From Chitinophaga polysaccharea (GTDB lineage: Bacteria; Bacteroidota; Bacteroidia; Chitinophagales; Chitinophagaceae): 64,000 nucleotides of DNA. Positions 36,749 to 45,600 of the stretch are shown here, piece after piece (position 1 is the stretch's first letter; every line of letters begins with the position of its first letter). The notes beneath the pieces were generated by a model that was given only the letters and a program-made list of their open reading frames with translations, did no database searches and was not told the DNA's origin. The position numbers and the translations under genes were made by a program. The stretch spans positions 1 through 64,000 of the forward strand of contig NZ_CABFVU010000005.1 of assembly GCF_902150045.1 (NCBI RefSeq). The letters are read 5' to 3'.

Positions 36749-37846
36749 ATGAGATCCTTAAAAGTGCTTATATCAGGCGCCAGCTTTGCAGGGCTTTCAA
36801 CTGCCTGGTGGATGAATAAAATGGGATACAGCGTAACTGTTGTTGAAATTGGGAGCCATCTTAAAAAGGGAGGCACGCCCGTGGATATAAAAGAAGTCAC
36901 CGTTGATATTGTAAAGCGAATGGGGCTTTTTGAGCAGATAAAAGCCAACAGGTTAAGCCTGGAGTCAACGGAATTTAGAAACGCAGATGATGTCACTGAA
37001 AGTATCAGGATACTGGAACAGCCGGATGATGAATTTGAAATTGAACGGGATACATTGCTGAATATGTTGTTTGATAGAGTTAAAGATAATGTTGAATTTA
37101 TTTTTAACAACAGCATCACAGGTTTGAATGAAACAAAGAACAATATTGAAGTTACTTTCAAGGATGGCTCGCATCGCGTATATGACCTGGTGTTTGGTTG
37201 TGACGGCGTCCATTCAGCCGTAAGAAGGATCTGGTTTGGAGATGAAACAGCATACTCCCATTTCCTTGGGCAGTATTTTTCTATTACTATCGTCAACAAA
37301 CTGCTGATAAGGCAAAACACTTTGCAATTGTACAGCGAACCCGATAAAGGTATAATGCTCAATGCCTACAGGCATAAAACAGACATCGTGCTCTCTTTCC
37401 GTTCGGAAGAGGAAATTCCCTATAATTACCGGGATGAAGCGCAACAGAAGGAAATAATTTTGGCGCAGTTTGAAGGAGTGAGCTGGAGAGCTGCAGAGTT
37501 ATTGAAAGAAGTTATGGCGGCAGAAACTTTTTACTTCGACAAATTCTGCCAGATAAAAATGCCATGGTGGACAAAAGGCAGGGTAGCGCTGGTAGGAGAC
37601 GCCGGTTATTGCGCTTCGCCGGCAGCGGGCATGGGCGGCTCACTGGCAATAATAGGCGCAACCGCATTGGCGGATACTTTTGCTAAATACAACGGTGATT
37701 ATGAATCAGCTTTTAATGAGTACAACAAGCAACTGCGGCCTTTTATAGAAAAGGTGCAGGCAGAAGCAGAGGCAACGCTGGAATTCCTGCTGCCGGGAAC
37801 AGAAGAAGCTATCCGTGAAAGAAATAAGGGGGGCTTTGGGTTTTAG
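36749..37846 (+). CDS. FAD-dependent monooxygenase
   Basis: A 365-residue class A flavoprotein hydroxylase. Visible motifs are the N-terminal dinucleotide site (L-I-S-G-A-S-F-A-G-L-S-T-A), the middle D-G motif in G-C-D-G-V-H-S-A-V-R-R, and the second FAD motif A-L-V-G-D-A-G-Y-C-A-S-P-A-A-G-M-G. Length and order fit NADPH-dependent aromatic or antibiotic hydroxylases; TetX-type drug inactivation is one possibility but nothing specific supports it. Preceded by an AraC gene. Confidence 0.87.
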   Translation: MRSLKVLISGASFAGLSTAWWMNKMGYSVTVVEIGSHLKKGGTPVDIKEVTVDIVKRMGLFEQIKANRLSLESTEFRNADDVTESIRILEQPDDEFEIERDTLLNMLFDRVKDNVEFIFNNSITGLNETKNNIEVTFKDGSHRVYDLVFGCDGVHSAVRRIWFGDETAYSHFLGQYFSITIVNKLLIRQNTLQLYSEPDKGIMLNAYRHKTDIVLSFRSEEEIPYNYRDEAQQKEIILAQFEGVSWRAAELLKEVMAAETFYFDKFCQIKMPWWTKGRVALVGDAGYCASPAAGMGGSLAIIGATALADTFAKYNGDYESAFNEYNKQLRPFIEKVQAEAEATLEFLLPGTEEAIRERNKGGFGF

Positions 37847-37909
37847 AAGAAGTATATTTTCATTTTGGTTATACATCTAATGCTGAACAGTTCAGGCTGT
37901 CGTTCAGTT

Positions 37910-37980
37910 AAGCACCGGTAAAGAGACGTTCCTCTGTTACGGGAAACTGTAATGCCGGCAAATGCGTATTACCGGTGCTT
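37910..37980. terminator. Inverted repeat between convergent genes, possible bidirectional terminator
   Basis: Arms AAGCACCGGTAA (37910-37921) and TTACCGGTGCTT (37969-37980) are perfect 12-bp complements with a 47-nt spacer. It sits between the monooxygenase stop and the stop of the minus-strand exported protein. T runs are weak, so termination is plausible only. Confidence 0.45.
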
Positions 37981-37996
37981 ACTATACAACAGATGC

Positions 37997-38590
37997 TTAA
38001 TCATCTATTTTTTTACTGATCATTTTTCCCAACTCTTTACCTGCTTTGGCATAGGCATCTCCTATACGGAGGCCGGTAGCAAACTGGCCTTTTCCTCCTT
38101 TCATGTCGTCCATCATGACTTTACAGATGGATTTTTTCATATTGGCCTGGTCAAAAATTTCTACATCCAGGTTGATGGCTGCTTTACGGGAGGAGACTGC
38201 AACGTTGTAACCAACTTCAATAAACCTGGTATTCACTACCATTACGTATTTGGGAGTGCTGTCTTTTGATAAGGTAATGTCGGCGTACTTCTTGAAAAGC
38301 TCGATAAAACTGGGTTCATAATGTTTTTCCCGGTCGGCAAACCAGCTCTGTTCCCAGGCAGCGCCGGATCCAGGTTCCTTGGCTTCTTTTTCTGCCTTTC
38401 TCCGCTTAATATAGCTGGCCTCCCGTCCGTCCTCGCCAACAATAAGTTTGTTGTAGGTAAATACCACTTTCATTTTAGTAGTACCTTTCAGAAAATCCAA
38501 TTTTCCTTTTACGACCTCCCGGGCCTTCAAAAAAACTGGTGTGATTGTTCCTGTTGCCAACAGGATAAGAAAAGTAAAAATTCGTTTCAT
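37997..38590 (-). CDS. Exported hypothetical protein
   Basis: A 197-residue protein with a signal peptide (M-K-R-I-F-T-F-L-I-L-L-A-T-G), then a charged alpha/beta domain with K-M-K-V-V-F-T-Y-N-K and a conserved-looking strand Y-V-M-V-V-N-T-R-F-I-E-V-G-Y. I do not recognise the family. It is divergent from the TonB receptor of the lanthipeptide cluster, separated by a 548-bp gap. Nothing links it to that cluster. Confidence 0.65.
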   Translation of the reverse strand: MKRIFTFLILLATGTITPVFLKAREVVKGKLDFLKGTTKMKVVFTYNKLIVGEDGREASYIKRRKAEKEAKEPGSGAAWEQSWFADREKHYEPSFIELFKKYADITLSKDSTPKYVMVVNTRFIEVGYNVAVSSRKAAINLDVEIFDQANMKKSICKVMMDDMKGGKGQFATGLRIGDAYAKAGKELGKMISKKIDD

Positions 38591-38701
38591 ACAGTATAAG
38601 GGATAAGGACGTAAATATACATTTTAGTATTTTATTCAACTCATCATCCCCAAAAAAAATTTGTTAGTTTGAATCATCGATAGTATTTTCGTTAGACTGC
38701 T

Positions 38702-38716
38702 CACATGAATCATGTG
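38702..38716. promoter_or_regulatory. Palindrome CACATGAATCATGTG, candidate operator
   Basis: CACATGA and TCATGTG are perfect complements around one central base. The site ends 17 bp before the TTTG of the promoter-like pair at 38733-38762, a usual distance for an activator or repressor site. Confidence 0.5.
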
Positions 38717-38732
38717 TACTTAGTGAATTTCG

Positions 38733-38762
38733 TTTGCATTATTAAGTTAAGTATTGTATAAT
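38733..38762 (+). promoter_or_regulatory. Promoter-like pair TTTG-N20-TATAAT
   Basis: TTTG at 38733-38736 and TATAAT at 38757-38762 are 20 bp apart, close to the Bacteroidota spacing (TTTG about 19-21 bp before TAnnTTTG). The -7 box departs from consensus. The receptor gene starts 377 bp downstream, which would imply a long leader. Confidence 0.35.
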
Positions 38763-39138
38763 ATATACTACGAACCACCCTGATATACTATATAGAAGGG
38801 AGGGCTTTGAAGAAATTAATAAAGAGCAAATTTTTGTTTGTTGATCGGCTTTCCCGATAATCTTTAGAAAAGTTGCATTTTGAAAATATGGACTATACTG
38901 GATTCCCTAATGATCTGGCATAAATCCCCTCAAAATGCAGATAACCCAGAGCAGATCAATTCCCTGGCGGAATGTTTTAAAAATCAAACACGCTGGCAAA
39001 TCAGAACAAGAAAAAACGAACCCGTACTTACATCACAAAAAAAGTATCATGATCACGACTACTAATTAGGCTTTTCTGTTTGTTAAAGACACAGTGTCCC
39101 AATGATTATCAGAACCAACTATCCACATTAACCAGAAA

Positions 39139-41502
39139 ATGAAAATACTTGTACGTCTGTTTTATGTTAACAGCCTGATCTTCTTTTTTTCCTTTACTGT
39201 AGCCTACGCCCAGCATACCTGTGCGTTGTCGGGAGTGGTGAAAAGTCTGGAACAGCCTATCGCTTATGCCGAAGCTTGTTTAATGAAGCACGACAGCATC
39301 CTGGTAAAATGCAGTTATACTGATACCACGGGCACATTCCTCCTGAACGCAGATACCGGCAGCTACAAATTGGTGATCCGCTCCATGGGAAAGATACTTC
39401 ATACACAACAGCTCAAACTGAGCCAAGATGAGCGTATGGGCACCATTCATCTGAATCTGTCAAAAGACCTGGAAGCTATCGTAGTGACCGGAAACAAAAG
39501 CCTCATTCAAAGAAAAGTGGATCGGCTGGTATTCAACCTGGAACATTCTATCGCCTCCAAAGGAACAGACCTCACGCAATCGCTGGCACTGGTGCCTATG
39601 CTGAGGGTCAGCGAATCCGGAGTCTCTATCATCGGTAAATCAGGTGTTTCAATCATGGTGAATGAAAAAATACTGAACATCAGTGGAGAAGACCTCATGA
39701 ACTATCTCCGGTCTATCAGGTCTGACGATGTGACCAAAGTGGAAGTGATCACCACTCCCCCGGCGAAATATGAAGCGGAAGGGAATAGCGGCATGATCAA
39801 CATTGTGCTCAAACGAAATCCTAACCTTGGCTGGAGTGGGAATGTAAGCACCTCCTATGCGCAAACTACCTATCCCGGAATCAACAATACAGCCACCATC
39901 AACTACCAATCGAAGAAGCTCAATACTACACTCCGGTTGAAACAATACGACAGATCGGTATATGCTACGGAAGATATCGATGTGATCGGGAAAAACTCGA
40001 TCCTCAGCAATGATTCCAGGAAGGACACCTATAAAGGAGTTGGCGGTAATTTAGGCATGGACTATAAGATCAACACCGGAAGTACGATCGGTTTTATCTA
40101 TGACGTCAGCGAGATCCGTACCAACATGGATATCAACAATACCACGGAGTATCTCACACAAAACATTGCCGACTCCGTACTTACCACATTTTCACAACAC
40201 CGGAACAAAACTCTTGCACATACGCTGAACGCCTATTATGAGCAGAAGCTGAATAAAAAAGGAGGAAAACTAAACCTCGGCTTCAACTATTTCTCCAATA
40301 CACCGGAAACAAACGTTGATTTCAAAACAGCATCAGACAAAAGCACCTTACTGGATACCGTCAACAACTACAGCCATGTAAAATACCGGATCACTTCCGG
40401 TCAGGCAGACCTCACGTTGCCGGCATCATGGGCTACAACGGAGACTGGTATTAAGTTTACAAATATAGATAACAACTCAGATGTCAGGTATGCCACATTG
40501 GTAAATGGCGGCTACAAGCCGGATCCGATCAGGAGCAACCTGTTCAACTACAGCGAGAAAAATCTCGCGGCGTACCTGATCCTGCATAAGTCGGTCATGG
40601 AAAAATGGACCATGCAAGTGGGCTTGAGATATGAGTACTCATGGGTAAACGGATACTCGCTGTCTACCGCAAGCAGATCGAAATCTGAATACGGAAAGTG
40701 GTTCCCATCAGTATATCTTAGCTATGTAGCTGATCAGAACAATACATTTTCTATCAGCTATTCCAAGCGCATCAACCGGCCCAATTTCAGGGCTGTGGAT
40801 CCTTTTAAATGGTATACCAATCCTAACAGCTACTACACTGGAAATCCGCTACTGCAGCCATCTTTCAATCATAACATCGAGTTATCTTATCTGTATAAGG
40901 GGATGCTGTCTTTCACTTTGTATGGCCAGCAACAAGTGAATGGCTTTGGGAGATTGACAGAAGTAACGGATGCCCTCAAAGTGGTCAACTATAAAAACTA
41001 TCTCACGAAGTACGACGCAGGATTGAACACAGGATTGAGTTTCAAACCTCTCAAATGGTGGGAGAACAACACCAGCGTAACGGTATATTATTCTGATTCA
41101 AAATCGGCTATACCGGAAGTGGTACCACAACAGGGGCTCGCCTTCTATTACAGCATCAACAATACTTTCACCATCACGCGTACCGTAAGTTGTTTCGTTA
41201 ACTTCTGGCATGAACTGGCGAACAGACAGAACAACTATTATAGCAATCAACTCTATGGTTTGTCGTCAGGTATGCGGGTATCGATGCTGCACAACAGGCT
41301 GCAGGTAACAGCTTCCGGAGATGACCTGCTGAAAGGACTGGTGAGCAGGGGAGAGGTCTATTATACAAATTATACACAGACATATCATAACTATTACGAC
41401 GCCAGGAAATTCACACTGAGCCTGACATATACATTCGGCAACAACAACGTAAAAGGCAATAGGAAACAGATCAATTTCAGTGAAAAAGACAGAGCAAACT
41501 AA
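39139..41502 (+). CDS. TonB-dependent outer-membrane receptor of the lanthipeptide cluster
   Basis: A 787-residue outer-membrane protein: signal peptide to V-A-Y-A-Q, a carboxypeptidase-regulatory-like beta-sandwich (L-S-G-V-V-K-S-L-E-Q-P-I-A-Y-A-E), a plug-like region (V-V-T-G-N-K-S-L-I-Q-R-K-V-D-R-L-V and I-T-T-P-P-A-K-Y-E-A-E-G), then a long beta-barrel. It belongs to the 'outer membrane beta-barrel' receptor group rather than SusC, and no SusD follows. The first precursor gene begins 96 nt after its stop. It may take up the product or its target, act in self-protection, or simply be a neighbour; none is shown by sequence. Confidence 0.85.
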   Translation: MKILVRLFYVNSLIFFFSFTVAYAQHTCALSGVVKSLEQPIAYAEACLMKHDSILVKCSYTDTTGTFLLNADTGSYKLVIRSMGKILHTQQLKLSQDERMGTIHLNLSKDLEAIVVTGNKSLIQRKVDRLVFNLEHSIASKGTDLTQSLALVPMLRVSESGVSIIGKSGVSIMVNEKILNISGEDLMNYLRSIRSDDVTKVEVITTPPAKYEAEGNSGMINIVLKRNPNLGWSGNVSTSYAQTTYPGINNTATINYQSKKLNTTLRLKQYDRSVYATEDIDVIGKNSILSNDSRKDTYKGVGGNLGMDYKINTGSTIGFIYDVSEIRTNMDINNTTEYLTQNIADSVLTTFSQHRNKTLAHTLNAYYEQKLNKKGGKLNLGFNYFSNTPETNVDFKTASDKSTLLDTVNNYSHVKYRITSGQADLTLPASWATTETGIKFTNIDNNSDVRYATLVNGGYKPDPIRSNLFNYSEKNLAAYLILHKSVMEKWTMQVGLRYEYSWVNGYSLSTASRSKSEYGKWFPSVYLSYVADQNNTFSISYSKRINRPNFRAVDPFKWYTNPNSYYTGNPLLQPSFNHNIELSYLYKGMLSFTLYGQQQVNGFGRLTEVTDALKVVNYKNYLTKYDAGLNTGLSFKPLKWWENNTSVTVYYSDSKSAIPEVVPQQGLAFYYSINNTFTITRTVSCFVNFWHELANRQNNYYSNQLYGLSSGMRVSMLHNRLQVTASGDDLLKGLVSRGEVYYTNYTQTYHNYYDARKFTLSLTYTFGNNNVKGNRKQINFSEKDRAN

Positions 41503-41531
41503 GAGTGGACTTGTAATTTCACCCACGATGC

Positions 41532-41579
41532 AGATATTCTAGAATAGGCGGATGCTGAAAAGCCTGAGTAGAGTAGGCA
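41532..41579 (+). repeat. 48-bp leader repeat, copy 1 (before precursor 1)
   Basis: Matches 41996-42043 at 45 of 48 positions. It contains the perfect palindrome ATTCTAGAAT and, further on, AGGC...GCCT arms. It ends 19 nt before the ATG of precursor 1, so it would lie in the leader or core promoter. Confidence 0.85.
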
Positions 41580-41598
41580 TAATATTTAAAAAATAATC

Positions 41599-41826
41599 AT
41601 GAAAAAGGTAATGTTAAACCCTCTGGAGCTCGATAAAGAGACCACTGCCCAACTTGGCGAAAATCAATTACAGCAGATCGTGGGCGGTACTGTTAACTCC
41701 GGCTTCCTCATGGCCAATTCAACTGGTTGTGGTGATGGCGGCAGTGGCTGTGGTGCCGGCGGTAATTCCTCAGGCTGTGGTTCAGGTGGTAGCACCTGCG
41801 CTGTAAACAGCCCAAACCATTTCTAA
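41599..41826 (+). CDS. lanA1: Class I lanthipeptide precursor 1
   Basis: A 75-residue precursor. Residues 1-30 form the leader, starting M-K-K-V-M-L-N-P-L-E-L-D-K-E and ending Q-Q-I-V-G-G, a double-glycine site for the C39 transporter. The 45-residue core is rich in Gly, Ser, Thr and Cys: S-T-G-C-G-D-G-G-S-G-C-G, then further modules ending G-G-S-T-C, then an extra tail ending N-S-P-N-H-F. It has four Cys and many Ser/Thr, as needed for thioether rings. It lies downstream of a 48-bp repeat shared with precursor 2. Gene symbol is generic, for a LanA role. Confidence 0.88.
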   Translation: MKKVMLNPLELDKETTAQLGENQLQQIVGGTVNSGFLMANSTGCGDGGSGCGAGGNSSGCGSGGSTCAVNSPNHF

Positions 41827-41827
41827 A

Positions 41828-41864
41828 AATGATGAAGAAGCTGGGCTGATAATAGCCTCTTCAT
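41828..41864 (+). terminator. Imperfect hairpin after precursor 1
   Basis: ATGAAG pairs with CTTCAT and GGCT with AGCC just after the precursor 1 stop. It resembles the stronger hairpin after precursor 2 and may slow or end transcription or protect the 3' end. Confidence 0.4.
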
Positions 41865-41995
41865 TGCATTGACGATTACTTTTGACAGCGACCATTCAGG
41901 TGTTTGAACCCGGTGTACGCGTTTGTTCCCGATGATGATTTTATATAGCCCAATGTCATCACTGCTTTATTCCCGTCATTATCATTCTTTCTACA

Positions 41996-42043
41996 AGATA
42001 TTCTAGAATAGGCGGATGCTGAAAAGCCTGAAGAGAGTAAGCA
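41996..42043 (+). repeat. 48-bp leader repeat, copy 2 (before precursor 2)
   Basis: Second copy of 41532-41579, 21 nt before the precursor 2 ATG. Precursor 3 does not carry it. Confidence 0.85.
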
Positions 42044-42064
42044 CAACCTTCAAATTTCAAAATT

Positions 42065-42229
42065 ATGAAAAAAGTAATGTTAAACCCTCTGGAGCTGGAC
42101 ACAGAAATCATTGCTCAGCTGGATGAAGCACAACTGCAACAAATCGTAGGCGGCAATAGTGGTGACCTTGTTACGCAAAGTGCCGCTACGTCTACTGGCT
42201 GCGGTACCGGCGGCAGTACTTGCGGTTGA
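42065..42229 (+). CDS. lanA2: Class I lanthipeptide precursor 2 (shortest)
   Basis: A 54-residue precursor. The leader (30 residues, ending Q-Q-I-V-G-G) is nearly identical to that of precursors 1 and 3. The 24-residue core has one module, S-T-G-C-G-T-G-G-S-T-C-G, with two Cys. It lies behind the second 48-bp repeat and before a perfect 12-bp hairpin. Confidence 0.88.
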   Translation: MKKVMLNPLELDTEIIAQLDEAQLQQIVGGNSGDLVTQSAATSTGCGTGGSTCG

Positions 42230-42255
42230 TACTGACCAAACAAAATTATCGTTAC

Positions 42256-42290
42256 ATGAAGAAGCTGTTTCAGATGGGCAGCTTCTTCAT
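42256..42290 (+). terminator. 12-bp hairpin between precursors 2 and 3
   Basis: ATGAAGAAGCTG (42256-42267) and CAGCTTCTTCAT (42279-42290) are perfect complements with an 11-nt loop. There is no good T run, so it may be an attenuator or mRNA 3'-stabiliser rather than a full terminator. Confidence 0.55.
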
Positions 42291-42336
42291 CCCGCTCTAT
42301 TTGTTTAATCATTCTATCTATTTCAAAACAAAAATT

Positions 42337-42540
42337 ATGAAAAAAGTAATTCTGAATCCTTTGGAGCTTGACAAAGAAACTATTGCACAACTGGACGAAG
42401 CACAACTCGGACAGATCATTGGTGGCGTGAATTTACCTTTGATGGCCACTTCAACTGGTTGTGGTGATGGCGGTAGCGGCTGCGGTACCGGTGGTAACTC
42501 AACCGGTTGCGGTTCTGGTGGCAGTACCTGCATCGCCTAA
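42337..42540 (+). CDS. lanA3: Class I lanthipeptide precursor 3
   Basis: A 67-residue precursor. The 30-residue leader starts M-K-K-V-I-L-N-P-L-E-L-D and ends G-Q-I-I-G-G. The 37-residue core begins V-N-L-P-L-M-A and has four Cys in repeated modules (S-T-G-C-G-D-G-G-S-G-C-G, then G-G-N-S-T-G-C-G-S-G-G-S-T-C), ending I-A. Across the 27-residue modular block it differs from precursor 1 at two positions, both to Thr. It has no 48-bp leader repeat and likely depends on read-through from precursor 2. The strong hairpin at 42561-42596 follows. Confidence 0.88.
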   Translation: MKKVILNPLELDKETIAQLDEAQLGQIIGGVNLPLMATSTGCGDGGSGCGTGGNSTGCGSGGSTCIA

Positions 42541-42560
42541 TCGTCATTTTACAGCTTAAG

Positions 42561-42596
42561 AACGGAGGGGCTGTTCCATGGAACAGCCCCTCCGTT
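42561..42596 (+). terminator. Perfect 17-bp hairpin between precursors and LanB
   Basis: AACGGAGGGGCTGTTCC (42561-42577) pairs perfectly with 42580-42596 around a 2-base centre. It lies 21 nt after precursor 3 and 40 nt before LanB. The T run is poor. It is probably a partial terminator giving high precursor and lower enzyme levels, as is usual in lantibiotic operons. Confidence 0.75.
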
Positions 42597-42636
42597 CATC
42601 TGTCATCCGATTCCTATTCCCCGGTAAACATAGAAT

Positions 42637-45600
42637 ATGGAGCATAAACGAGATTTCTTTATACATGACCACTATCTGCTCAGAACGCCTGCGCTCCCGG
42701 TTGATGATATCTTCAAACTGAATGGCGAAACAGCCGGGCTTAACCTGAATGATGCCAACGCCATTATGAAAGTTATAAACGACTTGTTGAGCAACTCCCT
42801 GTTCTATGAAGCGCTGTTTGTAGGTTCCAGAGCTGTTTTCAATACTTACAATGAGCTGAAAGATAAATCTCCGGTAGATCTTCATAAAGTCAGGAAACTA
42901 CTTTTCTCCCTGTATAAATACTTCGCGCGCATGGCTGTAAGGAGTACGCCTTATGGTCTTTTTAGCGGCGTAACAGCAGGGAGCGTGAATGATGCTGCCA
43001 GCAGCATCTTGTTCGCGGAAAACAAATACAGGGTCAGCTTTGAATTTAATATAGACGTTATAGCTGATCTGATCCTCCAGGTGGGATCACATCCGGAATA
43101 TAAAGCTCGCATACAATATTCCGTTAACAATACCCTTTACGAAATTGATGATAAATTACTTTTTGTAGAACAGGCGCAGGTAAATGGCGGGTTACAATCC
43201 CGGCTGTCGTCCGTAACAGTCAATGATGTGATCCGGCATATCCTCCAGCGTGCGCGGGGCGGCGCCACGATCAGCGAACTGGTGGCCACCATTGATGTAT
43301 CTGCCACCTATCAGCAGAAAGAGAAATTTGTGATGGACCTGATCCGTTCACAAGTGCTGGTAAATGAATTTTATCCCAGCGTTTCTTCCCGCAGTTTTGT
43401 ACATGATTTCCTGGCGAAGGCCAGGCAACATCAGATCTCCCTGCCGCAGGTGGATGAGTTGCAAAAGATATACGATGCCTTTAATGCCACCACCGGCATT
43501 AATGATCTGCCAGCTCTGAGAGCAAGCATGATGGCGCAATCCCTGGAATATCTCCGTGTGGAAAGTGATTTTTTCAAAGCGGATCTCTTTTACAATACGC
43601 AAACAAATAATATCAATAGAAAGATCATTACAGAGATCAGTGAAGAATGTTTTGAGTTATCATCGCTGGTGCCGCCGAAATCCGCTCCCGACCTGGAACA
43701 GTTCAGGCACCAATTCCACCGCCGCTACGAGGAGCGGGAAATACCACTGGTCCAGGCACTGGACCCTAACTACGGGATTGGTTATGGTAATGCCATCACC
43801 GGCGTGGCAGAATATATGCCTTTGATAGAAGGAATGCCTGTCGTTAATCCGCCGCAAAAAATAAATACCCATGAGGATTATCTGGAAACGATCCGGAAAA
43901 CAGTTTTCAGGCGTTTCTGTGAAAAGAAGGAACACGTCGTAGACATTGCCCCCACAGAGCTGCAGGCATCCCGCAAGAGAAATGAAAGCAAGTTTAACGG
44001 TAAAGTGCCTACGAATACTTATATATTCGGAACACTGATCGCAGATTCGCTTCCCTTGCTGGATAGCGGAAACTATAAATTTCAACTGGTCCAAACACAT
44101 GCACCATTTGCCGCCAAATTACTGACCCGCTTCGCCAACGGCGACGCTACCATCAGCAACAATATCCGGCAAATCATATCGGAGGAAACAACCGCCAACC
44201 AGGATGTTATCCTCGCTGAAATCGTTTACCTTCCCTCCGGCAACTACGCCAATATCGTGCTGCGGCCGCCTTTCAGGCAATATGAAATTCCCTACATCTC
44301 ACAATCCCGCCTCGATGCCGGTTGTCAGATCAATATCAATGATATCATGGTATCGGTGAGGGATAACCGGGTAGTGCTGCGGTCACAGCGGCTCGACAAG
44401 GAAATTATTCCCTGTCTTACCAATTCACATTATACTTTTTTTGGACAACCAATCTATAAGTTCCTGGCGGATTGCTCCGCACAACACGTTGTACACGGCT
44501 TCATCTGGGACTGGGGAGAATTGGCCGCTGAAAAATTCCTGCCACGGATTACTTACAAACATCTGGTGCTGAGCCGCGCCAGATGGCTGCTGCCGCAAAC
44601 AATACTGGATCACCGGAAAGAACATATTGTGGAAGAATATGTTGACTCCTTACGTAATAGCAGACAACTCCCCCGGCATGTGCTGCTGGCAGAAGGTGAT
44701 AACGAGTTGCTACTCGACCTCGACAACCCGATCTGCCGACAGATCCTGGCGAAAGAGCTGGGCAAAAAAGAAGTGACACTATGCGAGTTCCTGCAGTCAC
44801 CCGAAAATTGTTTCCTGAAACAACACAATAGCAGTTTCACCAATGAAATGCTGATTACCATGGGCACACACCGCCCTATGCGCCCGGGACAACTGTCTAA
44901 ATTTGTTGCCCCGCAGGAAATAAAACGGATCTTCCCACCCGGAAGCGAATGGCTTTACCTAAAGGTATACACGGGAAACAAGGTACAGGAACGCATCCTG
45001 ACGGAGTATGTCAGCGATTTCGCGCGTATGCATCTCGAGGCAGGCACCCTCGATAAATGGTTCTTCATCCGGTATAGTGATCCCGGGCATCATCTGCGGA
45101 TCAGGATCCATCGCGCATCCGGAGCTGATATGCCTAAGTGGCATTCACTCACAGAACAGTTCGAACAGGGCCTGGAACAATTCCTTACAGCCAACCAAGT
45201 CATCAACATAACGATAGATACCTATCACCGGGAGATAGAAAGATATGGCGCAGCATTGATCGAAGCAACGGAAACACTCTTCTATATCGACAGTGTGGCT
45301 ATCACCAATTTCCTTAGCCTGCTTGGTGGCAATGAAGGTGAACACTGGCGTTGGTTGTTCGCACTCGTCAACATCGACAGACTGCTGGATGATTTCAACT
45401 ATGATATTGCAGGCAAGCGGGCATTACTGGAGAAATTGAGTAACATGTTCCTGCATGAATTCAGCATGAAAGATAAGAAAAGAGAGAAACTGTTAATAAA
45501 GATGATGAACGACCGGTACCGGCGTTTTCAGAAAGACATTGCCGATATCCTGCTGAACAGGAAAGCCGATGCAAAGCTAACAGATGCCTACAACGAATTC

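Larger units (their letters stand above)
38591..39138. promoter_or_regulatory. Control region upstream of the lanthipeptide-cluster receptor
   Basis: This 548-bp gap holds a 15-bp palindrome (38702-38716), a promoter-like pair (38733-38762), and an inverted pair TGCATTTTGA/TCAAAATGCA (38874-38883 and 38930-38939) enclosing an 11-codon frame that starts M-D-Y-T-G. No larger gene is supported. Together these suggest a long regulated leader, but which strand each element serves is not proven. Confidence 0.45.

Noticed and set aside
38880..39065. Plus-strand 61-residue frame starting with TTG
   Set aside because: Weak start, Lys/Asn-rich random composition, and it lies in the probable leader of the receptor gene.
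42115..42533. Minus-strand frames across the precursor genes (Pro-rich, e.g. P-P-V-P-Q-P)
   Set aside because: They are the antisense of the Gly-rich cores; Gly codons read backwards give Pro. The plus-strand precursors are certain.
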